From contig NZ_CP104558.1 of NCBI RefSeq assembly GCF_025398035.1, positions 4,102,001 to 4,166,000 of the forward strand: 64,000 bases of DNA. The letters run 5' to 3'. Origin of the DNA: Rossellomorea vietnamensis (lineage in GTDB: Bacteria; Bacillota; Bacilli; Bacillales; Bacillaceae_B). How positions within the stretch are numbered: the stretch's first letter is position 1; every line of letters begins with the position of its first letter. The translations under genes and the position numbers were made by a program. Shown here one piece after another: positions 8,769 through 17,300 of this stretch. Under the pieces are notes generated by a model, which was not told the DNA's origin, did not search any database, and worked only from the letters and a program-made list of their open reading frames with translations.

Positions 8769-9509
8769 ATGAATCTGACAGATAAGCCAACGAAAAAGTA
8801 TAGCCTTCTTCTATTCGACCTGGATGACACGCTTCTTGAAAATTCCTCATGGTTTGACGATGGGCTGGTTCAGACGCTTGCCGAACATTCTTTGACAAAG
8901 GAAATGGATGAACAACAATTTTTGAAGAAAATAAAACAACCTCCAAGATCTCTAATCGATAAACTTGTAAGTGGTGAACTAACTACATTTGAATTTAAAA
9001 GAGAAAGATGGAAGGGTGCCCTTGATTCCTTTGACGTGAGAGCAGACATTGAGGAAATTGATCAGCTTGAATCACTCTTTATTAACAGGAGTATGAACTT
9101 TATAACGGTTGACGAATACATATTAAATTTATTGAATGAACTGACTAAGCATTATGAAGTTGGAATTGTTACGAACGGACTTTATGACCCTCAACAAAAG
9201 CTACTCAATATGGGGTTAGGGGATATATTCAGCCAGGATAAAATATTCCATGCAGAACCATTAGGTCTTAGAAAGCCTGATTCAAGAATCTATAAGATTG
9301 CTCTAGAAGGATTCAATAAGAAACCCGAAGAGACGATATTCATAGGTGATTCGTGGACGCATGATGTAGTTGGTCCCATGGAAGCAGGAATGGAAGCGAT
9401 ATGGGTGAATTTCAGAGGGGAAGAAAAGCCAACGGATCATACTCCGTATGCAATTGTGTCTTCTATTATGGAAATAAGAGATATTTTGGTGAGTAGCAGT
9501 GGGAAATAG
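8769..9509 (+). CDS. HAD-family hydrolase (YjjG-like)
   Basis: A 246-residue haloacid-dehalogenase phosphatase. Motif I is LFDLDDTLLEN (nucleophile Asp and acid Asp), motif II is VTNGL, Lys of motif III is in LRKPDSRIY, and motif IV is IFIGDSWTHDVVG. The alpha-helical cap between motifs I and II fits the nucleotidase/phosphoglycolate phosphatase group. AAGGAG at 8755-8760 selects ATG 8769. It overlaps the following gene by 11 bp. Confidence 0.88.
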   Translation: MNLTDKPTKKYSLLLFDLDDTLLENSSWFDDGLVQTLAEHSLTKEMDEQQFLKKIKQPPRSLIDKLVSGELTTFEFKRERWKGALDSFDVRADIEEIDQLESLFINRSMNFITVDEYILNLLNELTKHYEVGIVTNGLYDPQQKLLNMGLGDIFSQDKIFHAEPLGLRKPDSRIYKIALEGFNKKPEETIFIGDSWTHDVVGPMEAGMEAIWVNFRGEEKPTDHTPYAIVSSIMEIRDILVSSSGK

Positions 9510-10068
9510 CTCAGAGGGCATTCAAATAACTTGTAAAGAAAGCACGGTTAATGAGATCCGGGTTAGAACAGAATTGTACTTTTTAATAAGAAAGTATAAT
9601 TTGAAGAATTATTTCTTTACAGATGCGGTAATCATTAACGAATCAGCTGATAATCCTCATAGTCACCCGGTATTAACGTTAAATACCAGACATTCAGGAG
9701 ATATTTTGCTTTCTACATTTATACACGAACAAATCCATTGGTATGCCGTTCAGCATTTTCCCAGAATGAAGGACGCAGTAGAAGAATTGAAAATCATCTA
9801 TCCAACAGTTCCGGTAGGCTATCCTAATGGTGCAAGGGATGAGTTTTCTACATATCTTCACATCATCATCAATTGGCTCGAGCTTGATGCAATTTCTGTA
9901 TTGCTGGAGAAGAACGAATACGAAGAAGTAGTGGATTTTTTGAAGAAAGATCATTATAGATGGATCTATAACATGGTTATTTCGGATTATGACGTTATTA
10001 AGAAGGTATTAGATAAGTATGAGATTCAATTAGGGAAGTCGAAAGGAGGAATGGAGAGTGATAAATGA
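9499..10068 (+). CDS. Unrecognised protein with an HExxH zinc-protease-like motif
   Basis: A 189-residue soluble protein I cannot assign to a named family. The sequence FIHEQIHWYAV (about residues 75-85) contains HEQIH, the zinc-binding HExxH signature of zincins. An Asp/Glu-rich helical stretch (NWLELDAISVLLEK) about 50 residues later could supply a third ligand. Start GTG 9499 overlaps the HAD gene; the end overlaps the next gene. A peptidase activity is possible but unproven. Confidence 0.6.
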   Translation: MGNSSEGIQITCKESTVNEIRVRTELYFLIRKYNLKNYFFTDAVIINESADNPHSHPVLTLNTRHSGDILLSTFIHEQIHWYAVQHFPRMKDAVEELKIIYPTVPVGYPNGARDEFSTYLHIIINWLELDAISVLLEKNEYEEVVDFLKKDHYRWIYNMVISDYDVIKKVLDKYEIQLGKSKGGMESDK

Positions 10069-10411
10069 AGACATAAAAAAGAAACTACATCAGCTGGAAT
10101 CAATTCTTTTAAAACCAGAAATTCGCTCATCCAAAACAGAGCTTACCCCGATTCTTGCAAAAGGTTTTTTTGAGATTGGGAGTTCGGGTAAGTTTCTTTA
10201 TCAAGATGAGGAGATCAGCGAAGAAGGTATTGGGGTAGTGAAGATGACAATGGATCACTTTGAAGTCCATCCATTATCGGATGAAATTGTATTGGCTACA
10301 TATAGAATTTTCAATGAGGAAACGGAGCAACATTCGTTAAGAAGTTCGATTTGGAAATGGGCAGATGAGAGATGGCAAATGGTGTTTCATCAAGGTACCA
10401 GGGTTAGTTAG
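10058..10411 (+). CDS. DUF4440/NTF2-like small protein
   Basis: A 117-residue protein with the compact cone-shaped NTF2-like pattern: an N-terminal helix, LAKGFFEIGSSGKFLYQDE, then the beta strands VLATYRIF and SSIWKWADERWQMVFHQGTRV. The terminal WKWADERWQMVFHQGT is typical of DUF4440 proteins. It starts at GTG 10058 within the previous gene, so translation is probably coupled. Binding partner or substrate unknown. Confidence 0.72.
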   Translation: MINEDIKKKLHQLESILLKPEIRSSKTELTPILAKGFFEIGSSGKFLYQDEEISEEGIGVVKMTMDHFEVHPLSDEIVLATYRIFNEETEQHSLRSSIWKWADERWQMVFHQGTRVS

Positions 10412-10440
10412 GATACTAAATTTTTCGTAGGAGTGAAGAT

Positions 10441-10628
10441 ATGCAAAGTGTAAAGCCTAGATTGGTTTTAAAGGTGGATGATAGAGCTTACCGGACTCCC
10501 TCGATAGAAAAATTCAAACGGAAGACCAGGGTGAGCTTACCGTCAGGAGAATGATCAAGATGGTAGCGGGACATGCCAAAGGGCATCTTGAACAGATTGA
10601 AGAAACAAGAGATATTCATCACGTGTGA
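10441..10628 (+). pseudogene. DinB-like gene remnant (truncated and frameshifted)
   Basis: From ATG 10441 one frame gives a short product ending in a stop near 10554. A second frame, entered near 10530, reads GELTVRRMIKMVAGHAKGH followed by LEQIEETRD, a DinB-type C-terminus with a metal-ligand-like His pattern. Joining the frames requires one indel near 10526, and the N-terminal two thirds of the family is missing. It is a decayed gene ending 6 bp before a strong terminator. Confidence 0.7.
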
Positions 10629-10633
10629 GGCGA

Positions 10634-10669
10634 GAAGCTTATCAATTTCTAATGATAAGCTTCTTTTTT
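10634..10669 (+). terminator. Strong intrinsic terminator
   Basis: An 11-bp perfect stem (GAAGCTTATCA / TGATAAGCTTC), 8-nt loop, then a T tract. It closes the 8.2-10.6 kb transcription unit. Confidence 0.9.
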
Positions 10670-10752
10670 ATCACTATATATTGAGTTGTTGTCAGTAAAC
10701 TGGAATAATTGGAATTGTCAGTAATAAAACTGTTAGTTCAGGGAGGAGACAG

Positions 10753-11523
10753 ATGAAGTACAAAATCGTTTTCTTTGACATCGATGGAACGATTACACAT
10801 CACGAAAATGGAAGCATACCAGATAAGACGAAATACGTCATACATACACTAAAGAACAAAGGGTTCAAATTGGTGGCAGCAACGGGACGACCCTTATCCA
10901 TGTGCCAGGAGATAAAGGATTTAGGAATCGATACGTTCATCACAGCAAATGGCGGCTATGTCAAACATAACGAAAAAGTGATTCATCAAGTTCCCATGGA
11001 CCGGAATCTGGTAAAAGAGATTGTGGATTTTGCCCATGGCAAGCATGGCCTTTCTTTCTATACCGAAAGCTTCTGTATGAACGGAGTGGAGGAAGAAGAA
11101 ATAACCCGGGCATTGAAGGAAACGTTATCGTTGGATGAATATCCTGTGCGGGCCGATCTTATTGGTGAACAGGATGTCTACTTGATGTGTTTATTTGCAA
11201 CGGATGAAGTGGTGAAATCATATCAACAGAGGTTTCCTCATCTTACCTTCAGAAGATGGCATCCCTACGTTTTGAATGTGTTGCAAGAAGATGTGTCAAA
11301 GTCATTAGCCATAAAGAAAGTATTAGATTATTATGATTTGCAACCATCTGAAGCCATCGCTTTCGGTGACGGGGATAATGATGTGGATATGCTGGAACTT
11401 GCGGGTCTTGGGATTGCGATGGGAAATGGTAGTGACAGATTGAAAAGGGTTGCAGATTATGTGACCAAAAAATCCAGTGAAGATGGAATCACTTTTGCAT
11501 TGGAGAGATTCGGTGTGATCTAG
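10753..11523 (+). CDS. Cof-type HAD phosphatase (YkrA-like)
   Basis: A 256-residue class IIB HAD phosphatase, likely acting on sugar phosphates or nucleotides such as FMN/PLP. It shows motif I FFDIDGTIT, motif II AATGRP, motif III lysine in EDVSKSLAIKKV and motif IV AFGDGDNDVDMLELAGLGIAMGN. The large C2 cap lies between motifs II and III. GGGAGGAG upstream supports ATG 10753. Confidence 0.88.
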   Translation: MKYKIVFFDIDGTITHHENGSIPDKTKYVIHTLKNKGFKLVAATGRPLSMCQEIKDLGIDTFITANGGYVKHNEKVIHQVPMDRNLVKEIVDFAHGKHGLSFYTESFCMNGVEEEEITRALKETLSLDEYPVRADLIGEQDVYLMCLFATDEVVKSYQQRFPHLTFRRWHPYVLNVLQEDVSKSLAIKKVLDYYDLQPSEAIAFGDGDNDVDMLELAGLGIAMGNGSDRLKRVADYVTKKSSEDGITFALERFGVI

Positions 11524-11553
11524 TTCATACCTGCTTAAAGGGGGAGGATTGTT

Positions 11554-12171
11554 TTGCTAACTTTATATATTACAAGGCACGGAGAAACCGAATGGAATAC
11601 GGAAAAAAGAGTACAGGGCTGGAGAGATTCAAATCTCACGAAGAAAGGGAAGGAACATGCAACGCGTTTAGGAAACAGACTGAAAGAGGTTGAGTTCGAG
11701 GCCATCTATTCAAGTTCAAGTAAAAGAACCGAAATGACGGCAGACTTAATAAGGGGTAACCACGAAATTCCGATCATCCTGGATGAAAGACTGAGAGAGA
11801 TCAATATGGGGATTTGGGAGGGAGAAACGGTTTCACACATTAAAGCGAACCATCCCGACGAGTTTCACTCATTTTGGAATACGCCTCATCTTTATCAACC
11901 ACTGGGTGGAGAACGCTTTGATGAAGTAAGGGACAGAGTATTGAAATGTATGAGCTCGATTCGTCAGATCTACGATTCAGGAAATATCTTAGTCGTTACC
12001 CACTCTGTTGTCATCAAAACATTGCTAGCTTATTTCAAAAACCTTCCCTTAGAGAGATTATGGGAACCTCCATTCATCCATGATACCAGTCTTACCGTTG
12101 TTGAGTTATGGGAAGAGGGAAGCAGGATTGTAATGGAAGGGGATTTATCTCATCGGGAGAAATCAAGTTAA
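11554..12171 (+). CDS. Histidine phosphatase family protein (PhoE/CobC-like)
   Basis: A 205-residue phosphatase of the branch-1 histidine phosphatase superfamily. It has ITRHGETEWN with the catalytic His at about residue 9, the SSSSKRTEMTA arginine region, RLREINMGIWEG, and the second His in VVTHSVVIKTL. The short insert separates it from the mutase at 1.5 kb. TTG 11554 follows GGGGGAGG by 6 nt. Substrate not predictable. Confidence 0.85.
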   Translation: MLTLYITRHGETEWNTEKRVQGWRDSNLTKKGKEHATRLGNRLKEVEFEAIYSSSSKRTEMTADLIRGNHEIPIILDERLREINMGIWEGETVSHIKANHPDEFHSFWNTPHLYQPLGGERFDEVRDRVLKCMSSIRQIYDSGNILVVTHSVVIKTLLAYFKNLPLERLWEPPFIHDTSLTVVELWEEGSRIVMEGDLSHREKSS

Positions 12172-12183
12172 GGGGATGAGCAC

Positions 12184-12558
12184 ATGCTGAAGAAAATACT
12201 TTTCATAATTGGAACTATGCTTCTATTAGCAGGCTGCAACACGAAAGATTTCTCCTTCTCGGGTGAATCCGATCACTGGCATGCCGAACTAAACGTCAAT
12301 CAGTCCAGTGATTTTGAAAAGAAGGATTTTGTCCTGAAGTATAAAGGGGAGGACATTAATTCTGTAGGTAACGTTGCCTATGACGTAGAAGAAGTTGGTG
12401 GATTTGGCAGAAAGGGTGTGACCCTTGAAGAGAATGGAGTCATCCGGCACAACAGTGAATCGGATCCGACGAATGCCAAAATGAGTGAAGATACTGAAGT
12501 TAAGGTAACGGTGAAGTGGGATGATCAAGAGGAAACATTTACTCTAGAAAAAAATTGA
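12184..12558 (+). CDS. Small lipoprotein of unknown function
   Basis: A 124-residue protein with a type II signal peptide; the lipobox LLAGC places the lipidated Cys at about residue 18. The mature part is an acidic beta-rich domain (SGESDHWHAELNV, VKVTVKWDDQEETFTLE). No known domain recognised. It lies 12 bp after the phosphatase gene and in the same operon-like run as the next small membrane protein. Confidence 0.75.
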   Translation: MLKKILFIIGTMLLLAGCNTKDFSFSGESDHWHAELNVNQSSDFEKKDFVLKYKGEDINSVGNVAYDVEEVGGFGRKGVTLEENGVIRHNSESDPTNAKMSEDTEVKVTVKWDDQEETFTLEKN

Positions 12559-12573
12559 AAAAGGGTGAATCCT

Positions 12574-12774
12574 ATGTCAGAGAAAACGTTTCAAGTGGGG
12601 TTGTGGTTGACAGCCGTACTGGGCTCGCTTGCACTGTTTGTTGCGACAAAATTCATCTGGAAAGAAGCGAATGATGTACTTTTACTGGTTTATTTAGGCG
12701 TTGGGCTTCTGATGAATTTTATTGTTTCGAAAATCAGAAGTATGAGGACTTGGGAAGCAAGACCTATAGGGTGA
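12574..12774 (+). CDS. Small two-helix membrane protein
   Basis: A 66-residue protein with two hydrophobic segments (about residues 6-22 and 32-50) and a basic C-terminus. ATG 12574 is 8 nt after a GGGTG Shine-Dalgarno; an in-frame GTG at 12565 is less well placed. No family recognised. Confidence 0.6.
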   Translation: MSEKTFQVGLWLTAVLGSLALFVATKFIWKEANDVLLLVYLGVGLLMNFIVSKIRSMRTWEARPIG

Positions 12775-12831
12775 ATGATCTTAAATCAGGTTGAATTAAC
12801 GTTATGGTACATGGCACAAGGAGGCAAAATA

Positions 12832-13293
12832 ATGAACTACGTCAAAGATCTGCGTAAACTTGTTGGCACTAGACCCCTCATTCTCCCCGGGGCTGTCGTC
12901 ATCATCTTAAACACCCAACAGGAAGTCCTTCTGCAGCACCGGACAGACGGTGGCTGGGGGCTTCCGGGAGGATTGATGGAACTGGGCGAAAGTTTAGAAG
13001 AGACGGCAAGGAGAGAAGTGAAGGAAGAAACCGGCCTTGAGATTGGGGAGCTGTCCCTTGTAAATATCTTCTCCGGTCAGGACTATTACTTCAAAGTATC
13101 GAATGGGGATGAACTATATTCTGTCACGGCTGTTTATGTCACAAAGGACATGAGAGGGAAAATGGACATCGATGAAACCGAATCGGTGTCAGTTCGATTT
13201 TTCAAACTGAATGAACTGCCGGTTGGATTAACGGATGAATATGAAAGCTATATTATGCCATACATAGATCAATTAAAGAAGGTGCAAGAATGA
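12832..13293 (+). CDS. Nudix hydrolase
   Basis: A 153-residue Nudix protein. The box is GGLMELGESLEETARREVKEETGLEI split by the consensus G-x5-E-x7-REUxEExGU, with both Glu pairs intact. It probably hydrolyses a nucleoside diphosphate derivative. AAGGAGG at 12819-12825 selects ATG 12832, discarding a 19-residue upstream extension. It overlaps the next gene by 4 bp, suggesting translational coupling. Confidence 0.87.
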   Translation: MNYVKDLRKLVGTRPLILPGAVVIILNTQQEVLLQHRTDGGWGLPGGLMELGESLEETARREVKEETGLEIGELSLVNIFSGQDYYFKVSNGDELYSVTAVYVTKDMRGKMDIDETESVSVRFFKLNELPVGLTDEYESYIMPYIDQLKKVQE

Positions 13294-14051
13294 ACGCTTC
13301 AGAAAGCATTTTAAAAACATGGACAAAATTTGATGATTTTCCCATGGAAACGTTAACGAAAGTCTGGTTTTATCAGCAGGGGACTGTGAAGAAACAGCGT
13401 GAGGTCTCTCTTATGCGTGAACATCGGGAACAATTCGGCATGTCGGGGAATTGTTTCGATCTCGCTCTCTGGTTACTGGATGAGTTTAAAAGAGATGGCG
13501 TCGAGGCTTATCCCGTCGGTCATAACCTGAATTCAGAAGAGGCTCATGCGGCCGTCATTGCTCTGAATGAAAAAGGGGAACGATTTCTTTGTGACCTGGG
13601 CGATCAATGGTTGAAGCCGATTTTAATAGATTCGAAGAGTCCCGATTACTCCAACGAAAAATTAGAGGGTTTCTTTCCTGCTGCTAAGGTGCAGGTTCAA
13701 GCTCATCCAGAAGGCACTGAAATTCTGTACCATCGGCCCAATGGAAAAGTATCCAGACAAGTTTTCCAGACTGAACGAATCGAGATGGATATCTTCTTGA
13801 AGGCTGCTGAACATTCTCAACATATGATAAAGAATCATCCATTATTGGAGTGCAGAATCCCGTACCAATCCGAAACGGCGCATTGGGAGTTTTATAACTG
13901 GGAGAGCTTTATGAGTACGACAAAAGGATTGATGAAAGACGCGAAGCTTGAAACGGTGTCTGAATGGGCTGAAAGGATTCATGGGAAAACGAGTTACAAC
14001 AAAGCCATTCTAACCGAGATATTAGAGCATTATAAAAGCATACAAGTTTGA
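13290..14051 (+). CDS. Arylamine N-acetyltransferase/transglutaminase-like protein
   Basis: A 253-residue soluble protein. The order GNCFDLALWLLDEF (Cys about 53), AHAAVIALNE (His about 87) and CDLGDQWLKPI (Asp about 104) reproduces the Cys-His-Asp triad spacing of NAT and transglutaminase-like folds. The rest is diverged, so the assignment is by motif and not by overall likeness. ATG 13290 overlaps the Nudix stop. It may modify a small molecule with its neighbours (inference). Confidence 0.55.
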   Translation: MNASESILKTWTKFDDFPMETLTKVWFYQQGTVKKQREVSLMREHREQFGMSGNCFDLALWLLDEFKRDGVEAYPVGHNLNSEEAHAAVIALNEKGERFLCDLGDQWLKPILIDSKSPDYSNEKLEGFFPAAKVQVQAHPEGTEILYHRPNGKVSRQVFQTERIEMDIFLKAAEHSQHMIKNHPLLECRIPYQSETAHWEFYNWESFMSTTKGLMKDAKLETVSEWAERIHGKTSYNKAILTEILEHYKSIQV

Positions 14052-14065
14052 AAGGAATCATGACT

Positions 14066-14611
14066 ATGAAAACAACCGCATACGTGACACTAAGGGAATT
14101 GACGCTTGACGATGCAGAAGACCGCTATCATTGGTGCCTGGACCAAGAAGTGACCAAACACTTAAACATGCCAGAAAAATATCCTCCCTTCAGCCTGGAA
14201 GAAACCCGTGCCTGGATCGACATGTGCATCAGCAAAACGAATGGATATGAACAAAAGGCGATCATGACGGGAGAAGGCAAACACATCGGCTGGATCGATT
14301 TGAAAAATATTGACCGGTTAAATAAACATGCAGAACTTGGGATTGCGATCGGTGATAAAAATTACTGGGGAAAAGGCTACGGGTTAGCAGCCATGCGCGA
14401 GATGCTTCAATGGGGGTTCAAGGAACTCGGGTTGAACAAGATATGGCTAAGAGTAGAGATCGATAATGAAAAAGCCATTAATTCCTACAGAAAAATGGGA
14501 TATGTGGAAGAAGGCACTTTAAGGCAGGATCGATTGAGAAACGGAGAGTTCGTCGACCGACTCCGGATGAGTATTCTCAGGGAGGAATTTGTCAATGAAC
14601 CAAAAGTTTAG
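14066..14611 (+). CDS. GNAT-family N-acetyltransferase (RimJ/RimL type)
   Basis: A 181-residue acetyltransferase of the RimJ/RimL group: an N-terminal LRELTLDDAEDRYHW, the acetyl-CoA loop YWGKGYGLAAMREML, and NKIWLRVEIDNEKAINSYRKMGYVEEG. AAAGGA at 14051-14056 points to ATG 14066. It overlaps the next gene by 17 bp. Confidence 0.88.
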   Translation: MKTTAYVTLRELTLDDAEDRYHWCLDQEVTKHLNMPEKYPPFSLEETRAWIDMCISKTNGYEQKAIMTGEGKHIGWIDLKNIDRLNKHAELGIAIGDKNYWGKGYGLAAMREMLQWGFKELGLNKIWLRVEIDNEKAINSYRKMGYVEEGTLRQDRLRNGEFVDRLRMSILREEFVNEPKV

Positions 14612-15113
14612 TCAGTTTATTGAAATTGCCAGGAAGCTAAATGGAATTGGAATTACGCCACTGCTAATGGGATCTGTGGGATTGGAAGTGGTCACCGGAA
14701 GGAGCTGGGATGCACAGGATCTGGACATCCATGTGCCTGGTGATAAGCGGGGATGGGAAGTCCCTGCAGAAACATCCATACATAACTGGAGTGAAATTGT
14801 AGAAATCATGAATTCCATGGGCTATGCGCTGATCGATTTACATGAACATGAATTTTCGAAAGGTGGATTATCCGTGGAGTTCGGGATCATCGATACGCTG
14901 CCGGAATTTGCAGGGGTACGGATGGAAGAGTTAGAGATTCATCGAAAAGGAGAGGCGACCTATTATTTGTTAAATCAGGAACAGTATCTACGTGTGTACG
15001 AAGCTTCCTCCAAGGACAGCTACCGGGCAGATCAGAATAATCATAAGGATTTGGAGAAGATCGAGTATTTGAAACATGAGCTAAATCATCACACTGAAAA
15101 TATAAACCCATAA
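14595..15113 (+). CDS. Nucleotidyltransferase-like protein
   Basis: A 172-residue protein with LLMGSVGLEVVTG followed by WDAQDLDIHVPGD. The GS...DxD pattern is that of the DNA polymerase beta-type nucleotidyltransferase fold. The remaining third-carboxylate strand may be LSVEFGIID. Possibly an aminoglycoside adenylyltransferase-like or toxin-antitoxin-type NTase; the sequence does not decide. GGAGG and ATG 14595 define the start inside the previous gene. Confidence 0.55.
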   Translation: MNQKFSQFIEIARKLNGIGITPLLMGSVGLEVVTGRSWDAQDLDIHVPGDKRGWEVPAETSIHNWSEIVEIMNSMGYALIDLHEHEFSKGGLSVEFGIIDTLPEFAGVRMEELEIHRKGEATYYLLNQEQYLRVYEASSKDSYRADQNNHKDLEKIEYLKHELNHHTENINP

Positions 15114-15168
15114 ACCTTGTATGTTACAGTGAATATAAGCCAAATCCAAATACTGGAGGTGTGTAGTC

Positions 15169-15378
15169 ATGTATTTCTTGATCTTTCTGGGAATCGTCAT
15201 CTTATATTTTGCCATCCGTATTTTCATCGGTTCAAGGAAAATGGAGTTTTATGGAGACAGCATTAAAAAGAATTCGTCAAATCCAAGAGATGAAGCCTAT
15301 CAAAAGTCGGCTCAACATTCTCAACAAGCTACGAATGCGAACAACCATACAGGTGGCGGTGGTGGGCCATCCGCTTAA
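15169..15378 (+). CDS. Small single-span membrane protein
   Basis: A 69-residue protein with one N-terminal transmembrane segment (MYFLIFLGIVILYFAIRIFI), a charged middle and a low-complexity glycine-rich tail (HTGGGGGPSA). CTGGAGGTG precedes ATG 15169. No homologous family recognised. Confidence 0.6.
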   Translation: MYFLIFLGIVILYFAIRIFIGSRKMEFYGDSIKKNSSNPRDEAYQKSAQHSQQATNANNHTGGGGGPSA

Positions 15379-15399
15379 TTTTCATGAAAAGAAAGTGAG

Positions 15400-15813
15400 A
15401 TGTTTGCCTTGAGAAGCCTGCCTTTTTCCCTCTTTCTCGTAGTAGTTATGGTATTTGGCTGCAATAACAATGGTGTTAAGCATAATAAAGACTTCGAGAA
15501 GTCCATCTATTCTATGGTTAAAGATCATAACAACAGGGAAATTGAGGTCGATTCAATAACAGACTTCAAGTGGGACAAAGCTTACCTATTTGAACCCTAT
15601 TCACCCGAAGAGCATATTGAAAAACAGCTGGGGGTTGAATATGATGATCCAAGCCATATCAGTAGTAGGGATGATATCTACTTACTTGTTTTTCTACATG
15701 AGGGTAAAGTGGTTCAGTATGCAGAAATAAACCGTCAAAAAGGATATTTTTCAACTAGGGGCAAAGAGTATCTGTCTCCAAGTGAGGATGTATTGATGAT
15801 TGAAAGACAGTAA
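15400..15813 (+). CDS. Putative lipoprotein
   Basis: A 137-residue protein. Residues 1-21 form a signal with a lipobox-like VFGC, followed by an Asn/Lys-rich linker and a soluble domain (VDSITDFKWDKAYLFEPYSP) of the kind found in small secreted Bacillus proteins. Function unknown. Confidence 0.65.
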   Translation: MFALRSLPFSLFLVVVMVFGCNNNGVKHNKDFEKSIYSMVKDHNNREIEVDSITDFKWDKAYLFEPYSPEEHIEKQLGVEYDDPSHISSRDDIYLLVFLHEGKVVQYAEINRQKGYFSTRGKEYLSPSEDVLMIERQ

Positions 15814-15817
15814 AAAC

Positions 15818-15850
15818 AAAAGGGAACTTCTCCGTTTGGAAGTTCCCTTT
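15818..15850. terminator. Bidirectional terminator between convergent lipoprotein genes
   Basis: A 12-bp perfect stem (AAAGGGAACTTC / GAAGTTCCCTTT), 8-nt loop, A-rich on the left and T-rich on the right. Confidence 0.85.
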
Positions 15851-15859
15851 GATGGGGTC

Positions 15860-16354
15860 TTACTGATTCAATTTCTCCAATAATCCCCCATCATCCATAT
15901 CCCGGATCGTCACAATATCCCCCTCGTCATTGAGGTTCATTCGTCCACTGACCGTTGTAGTATTGGTTTCACCATTTTTCTCGTATTTCACTTTGACTTC
16001 ATACTCATAAGCGAGATCTTGATCTTTCTTCACTTCAATATTACTTGGCTTCAATTGATACCCTTTTTCATAAGCCATACGCTGATAAAATAAAATGTGA
16101 TTCGTATTCAACATGTCTTCCCAATCCATCACAAGTGGCTTATAGTTCTCATCTACATACTCTCTTAATTCTGGTGGGAAAGCACCATCTTGTTTAAATG
16201 CAGCTTTGAGTTCATCATCAGGTCCAGTGAATTCATTTTTCAAAAAGGTTTGGATGGTTTCTGCGTTTTCATCACTTTCATTATGTGCACTGCATCCAGC
16301 CAGTAAAACCATAAGTGCTGTTAGCATGAACAATCTTATTGTCATGTTTTTCAT
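15860..16354 (-). CDS. Lipoprotein of unknown function
   Basis: A 164-residue protein with a clear type II signal peptide; lipobox LLAGC gives Cys about 21. The mature part is acidic, with a predicted helical first half and a beta-rich second half (YEYEVKVKYEKNGETNTTTVSG). No named family recognised. Convergent with the lipoprotein gene on the + strand. Confidence 0.78.
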   Translation of the reverse strand: MKNMTIRLFMLTALMVLLAGCSAHNESDENAETIQTFLKNEFTGPDDELKAAFKQDGAFPPELREYVDENYKPLVMDWEDMLNTNHILFYQRMAYEKGYQLKPSNIEVKKDQDLAYEYEVKVKYEKNGETNTTTVSGRMNLNDEGDIVTIRDMDDGGLLEKLNQ

Positions 16355-16464
16355 TCGTAAAATCGCCCCCTTATTAGTCTATACGATTCTCAATGGGAAA
16401 TGTTTCAAGTTATTCAGATAGGTATCAGAAGGATTTAAAATGCAGTAGGTGGAGGAAATAATAT

Positions 16465-17265
16465 ATGAATTCATTAGAAGAACAATACCGCAATCCAACG
16501 AAGCTTAATACCCGTATCAACATTCACGAAAAATATAGTGAAAATAAAGTCGATTGGCATCGATGGCTATTTGAACAAATAAACATACCTCCTAATAGCA
16601 GGGTTCTTGAAATCGGATGTGGAGACGGTACATTTTGGTTGAAAAATAGAAATCGGATTGATTCTAGTTGGAGCTTAACTCTCTCTGATTATTCAGAGGG
16701 GATGGTTCAGTCTGTTCAACAGAATTTAATAGAAATACCTAATATCCAGTACACTCAGCTTAACATCGAAGATATTCCTTTTGAGGATAATCGTTTCGAT
16801 GTGATCATTGCCAACCACATGTTGTATCATGTCCCGAATAGAAAGAATGCTTTAAGTGAAGTAAGGCGAATATTAAAGCCAGGTGGAACATTCTACAGTT
16901 CAACGATCGGGCAGAATCATTTGAAAGAATTTGGTGAGTTGTTAAAGCGCTTTGATCCTAATCTGGACTTTCCATCTGCCAGAGAACATGCTTTGAACTT
17001 CGGAGTGGAAAACGGGGCTGAGCAGCTTCAGGGCTATTTCAATGAAATCGTCTATAAAGACTTTCCAGGCGGGTTGAAGATTACAGACGAAAAAGCCATT
17101 GTAGATTATCTGCTTTCTTCAAATACAGAACTTAATGAAATCTTAGTCGATGACACGTTAGAAGAGTTTCTTCGTTTCCTTGCATCTGAAAAAGAAGCGA
17201 ACCATGGAGTTATTCATATCACAAAGTCAACGGGATTGTTTGAGTCTAGATCATTTAGCTTGTAA
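16465..17265 (+). CDS. Class I SAM-dependent methyltransferase
   Basis: A 266-residue methyltransferase. Motif I is VLEIGCGDGTFW (about residues 48-59), the acidic end of strand 2 is LSDYSEGM, motif II/III is FDVIIANHMLYHVPNRKNAL, and RRILKPGGTFYSS follows. This is the UbiE/methyltransferase-11 arrangement. Substrate not predictable. GGTGGAGG precedes ATG 16465. Confidence 0.88.
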   Translation: MNSLEEQYRNPTKLNTRINIHEKYSENKVDWHRWLFEQINIPPNSRVLEIGCGDGTFWLKNRNRIDSSWSLTLSDYSEGMVQSVQQNLIEIPNIQYTQLNIEDIPFEDNRFDVIIANHMLYHVPNRKNALSEVRRILKPGGTFYSSTIGQNHLKEFGELLKRFDPNLDFPSAREHALNFGVENGAEQLQGYFNEIVYKDFPGGLKITDEKAIVDYLLSSNTELNEILVDDTLEEFLRFLASEKEANHGVIHITKSTGLFESRSFSL

Positions 17266-17300
17266 GTCATACCAATTTATAAGAAAGCGAGGCAATCACT

